From NCBI GenBank assembly GCA_963694825.1, contig CAVOEV010000249.1, positions 1 to 6,931 of the forward strand: a stretch of DNA of 6,931 nt, given 5' to 3'. Shown here piece after piece: positions 5,761-6,931 of this stretch (position 1 is its first letter; every line of letters begins with the position of its first letter). The translations under genes and the position numbers were made by a program. The stretch is from UBA8437 sp963694825 (lineage in GTDB: Bacteria > Planctomycetota > Planctomycetia > Planctomycetales > Planctomycetaceae). Below the pieces are notes generated by a model. That model was given only the letters and a program-made list of their open reading frames with translations, searched no databases and was not told the DNA's origin.

Positions 5761-6931
5761 GCCGACTCACTTCACGGCAACGCAAGCTGGTCTACTTTGT
5801 TGCCATCCTATTGCTTTTGATCCCGATCTTTGTTCTGGGCCGGCCGGCGAGTCGAGACAGTCAGGGTGGCGTGCTGGCACAGTTGCGTCGGCCCCAGGGT
5901 CAGGAACTGGGCCTGGCGGAACACAATCTCGGCCGTGTCGACCCGACCAGTGCCGCCATGAATCTAGTGCTGCTGGGCATGCGAGGAGTGGCGGTAAATC
6001 TGTTGTGGATGGACTACATCAAGCAGCAGGAGACCAAGAACTGGGCTCAGGTTCGTTCGACAACTGAGTCGATCACGATGCTGCAGCCTCACTATCTGCA
6101 GATCTGGAGGTACCACGGTTGGAACCTGGCCTACAACGTCGCGGCCGAATGGGACGACGTTCGGGACCGGTACTACTGGATCAAGGAGGGTGCGAAGTTC
6201 ATCAAGAACGGGACCGAGTACAACCGGCATTCGCCCGAGTTGAACTTTGAGATCGGGCGGATCCTGGGTCAGAAGATCGGGATTGCCGACGAGTGGCGGG
6301 TGTACCGCAGGTACTTCAACCCGGACGGACGTCAGTTCGAGAATCTGTCGGAGAGTGAGAAGGGGGATCCGGATCCGCGTTACCGTGGTGGTGTCGATCC
6401 CGAGTTGAACCCGGATCGGCTGGACAATTACCTGGCGGCCCGGAAGTTTTACGAGATCGCCAATAATCTCGAGGGTCGAGGATTCCAGCAGCACCTGATG
6501 ATGCGTCACATTTTCCGTCAGTACCCGTATCGTTGTCGTCTCGACAACAACGGGTCTCTGAACCGGGAGGGTTATTTCGGAGAATTCGTGCTCAACGAAT
6601 GGAGTCGTGCTCAGCAGGATTGGATCGACGGTTACGGTCAGGAGCTGTTTGCCACGGGCGAAGGATTCAGCGTAAACATGGAGTTGCCCAGCGAGGTCCA
6701 TTATTCGCGGTTGGCTCGGTCTCAGGACGTCGAGGTTGGCCAGGTCCGCCGGATGGTGCGCAGTTTCCAGAACGTGGTCAACTACCGTTACTGGCGGACT
6801 CGATCGCTTTCGGAATCCGAACCCGAGACGGCCGAGGCTCACCAGAAGCTGTACGAGGGTGAGGAATTGTTCAAGCAGAACGAATTGATCAAGGCTCGGA
6901 CGATGCTAGTCGAAGGCCTGTCTCGTCTCGA
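5757..6931 (+). CDS. Membrane-anchored TPR-like protein of the planctomycete 'IRE' family, 3' partial
   Basis: An open frame starts at ATG 5757, within the permease stop (ATGA), and stays open for 391 codons to the window edge. The overlap implies translational coupling; GGGAG (5741-5745) may help. Residues 11-27 form one hydrophobic segment after a basic N-terminus, so the rest is probably periplasmic. Residues 70-90 (VLLGMRGVAVNLLWMDYIKQ) and the following W/L-rich helices resemble TPR proteins whose first motif is G-x-R-x-x-x-x-x-x-L-W. WNLAYN (122-127), DDVRDRYYW (133-141), YNRHSPEL (155-162) and GQKIG (171-175) match from memory a family widespread in planctomycetes, often next to ABC-2 transporter genes and annotated 'IRE'. 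That label is historical; nothing here suggests iron control. Near the end, LYEGEELFKQNELIKARTML (365-384) again looks like a TPR helix pair. Its likely role is as a partner of the transporter, an inference from coupling only. Confidence 0.87.
   Translation, partial: MSRLTSRQRKLVYFVAILLLLIPIFVLGRPASRDSQGGVLAQLRRPQGQELGLAEHNLGRVDPTSAAMNLVLLGMRGVAVNLLWMDYIKQQETKNWAQVRSTTESITMLQPHYLQIWRYHGWNLAYNVAAEWDDVRDRYYWIKEGAKFIKNGTEYNRHSPELNFEIGRILGQKIGIADEWRVYRRYFNPDGRQFENLSESEKGDPDPRYRGGVDPELNPDRLDNYLAARKFYEIANNLEGRGFQQHLMMRHIFRQYPYRCRLDNNGSLNREGYFGEFVLNEWSRAQQDWIDGYGQELFATGEGFSVNMELPSEVHYSRLARSQDVEVGQVRRMVRSFQNVVNYRYWRTRSLSESEPETAEAHQKLYEGEELFKQNELIKARTMLVEGLSRL

Noticed and set aside
5964..6842. Minus-strand open frame (292 codons) opposite the TPR-like gene
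   Set aside because: The plus strand here encodes recognisable family motifs in a frame open to the window edge. The antisense frame has no domain and no start context.

Overview
The window looks like chromosomal DNA from a planctomycete, most likely of the Pirellulales (Rhodopirellula/Blastopirellula type). It is moderately GC-rich. The strongest pointer is the 3' partial gene starting at 5757, whose WNLAYN, DDVRDRYYW and GQKIG segments match a large protein family that I know only from planctomycetes, where it is often labelled 'IRE' (iron-responsive element). Shine-Dalgarno sequences are weak or absent, which also fits that phylum. The assignment rests on protein motifs read by eye; no search was run.

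Layout. Positions 1-209 hold the start of a minus-strand gene for a secreted protein with a signal peptide and the first piece of a squalene-cyclase/prenyltransferase-like repeat. A 188-bp divergent intergenic region follows. On the plus strand come a MoxR-family AAA+ ATPase (398-1411) and a DUF58/VWA-like protein (1488-2384), a classic chaperone-type pair. After a 262-bp gap with two possible hairpins and short repeats come an ABC-2 type ATPase (2647-3675), its membrane permease (3751-5760), and a membrane-anchored TPR-like protein that begins inside the permease stop codon (5757, ATGA overlap) and runs off the right edge. All six genes are intact as far as they are visible. There are no RNA genes, insertion sequences or CRISPR arrays.

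How they may work together. MoxR and DUF58 proteins usually act as a pair in cytoplasmic assembly or activation of membrane or metal-containing complexes. The ABC ATPase and permease form one transporter whose permease carries an unusually large domain of about 315 residues between TM4 and TM5, probably outside the cytoplasm. The translationally coupled TPR-like protein is the natural candidate for a periplasmic partner of that domain. The substrate cannot be told from the sequence. A functional link between the MoxR/DUF58 pair and the transporter is an inference from order and strand only; the structured gap between them could carry a separate promoter.

Most unusual points: the repeat- and hairpin-rich gap at 2385-2646, four short tandem duplications at or near gene ends, a tiny ORF that exactly bridges the ATPase and permease genes, and a codon-context bias in the coding regions.
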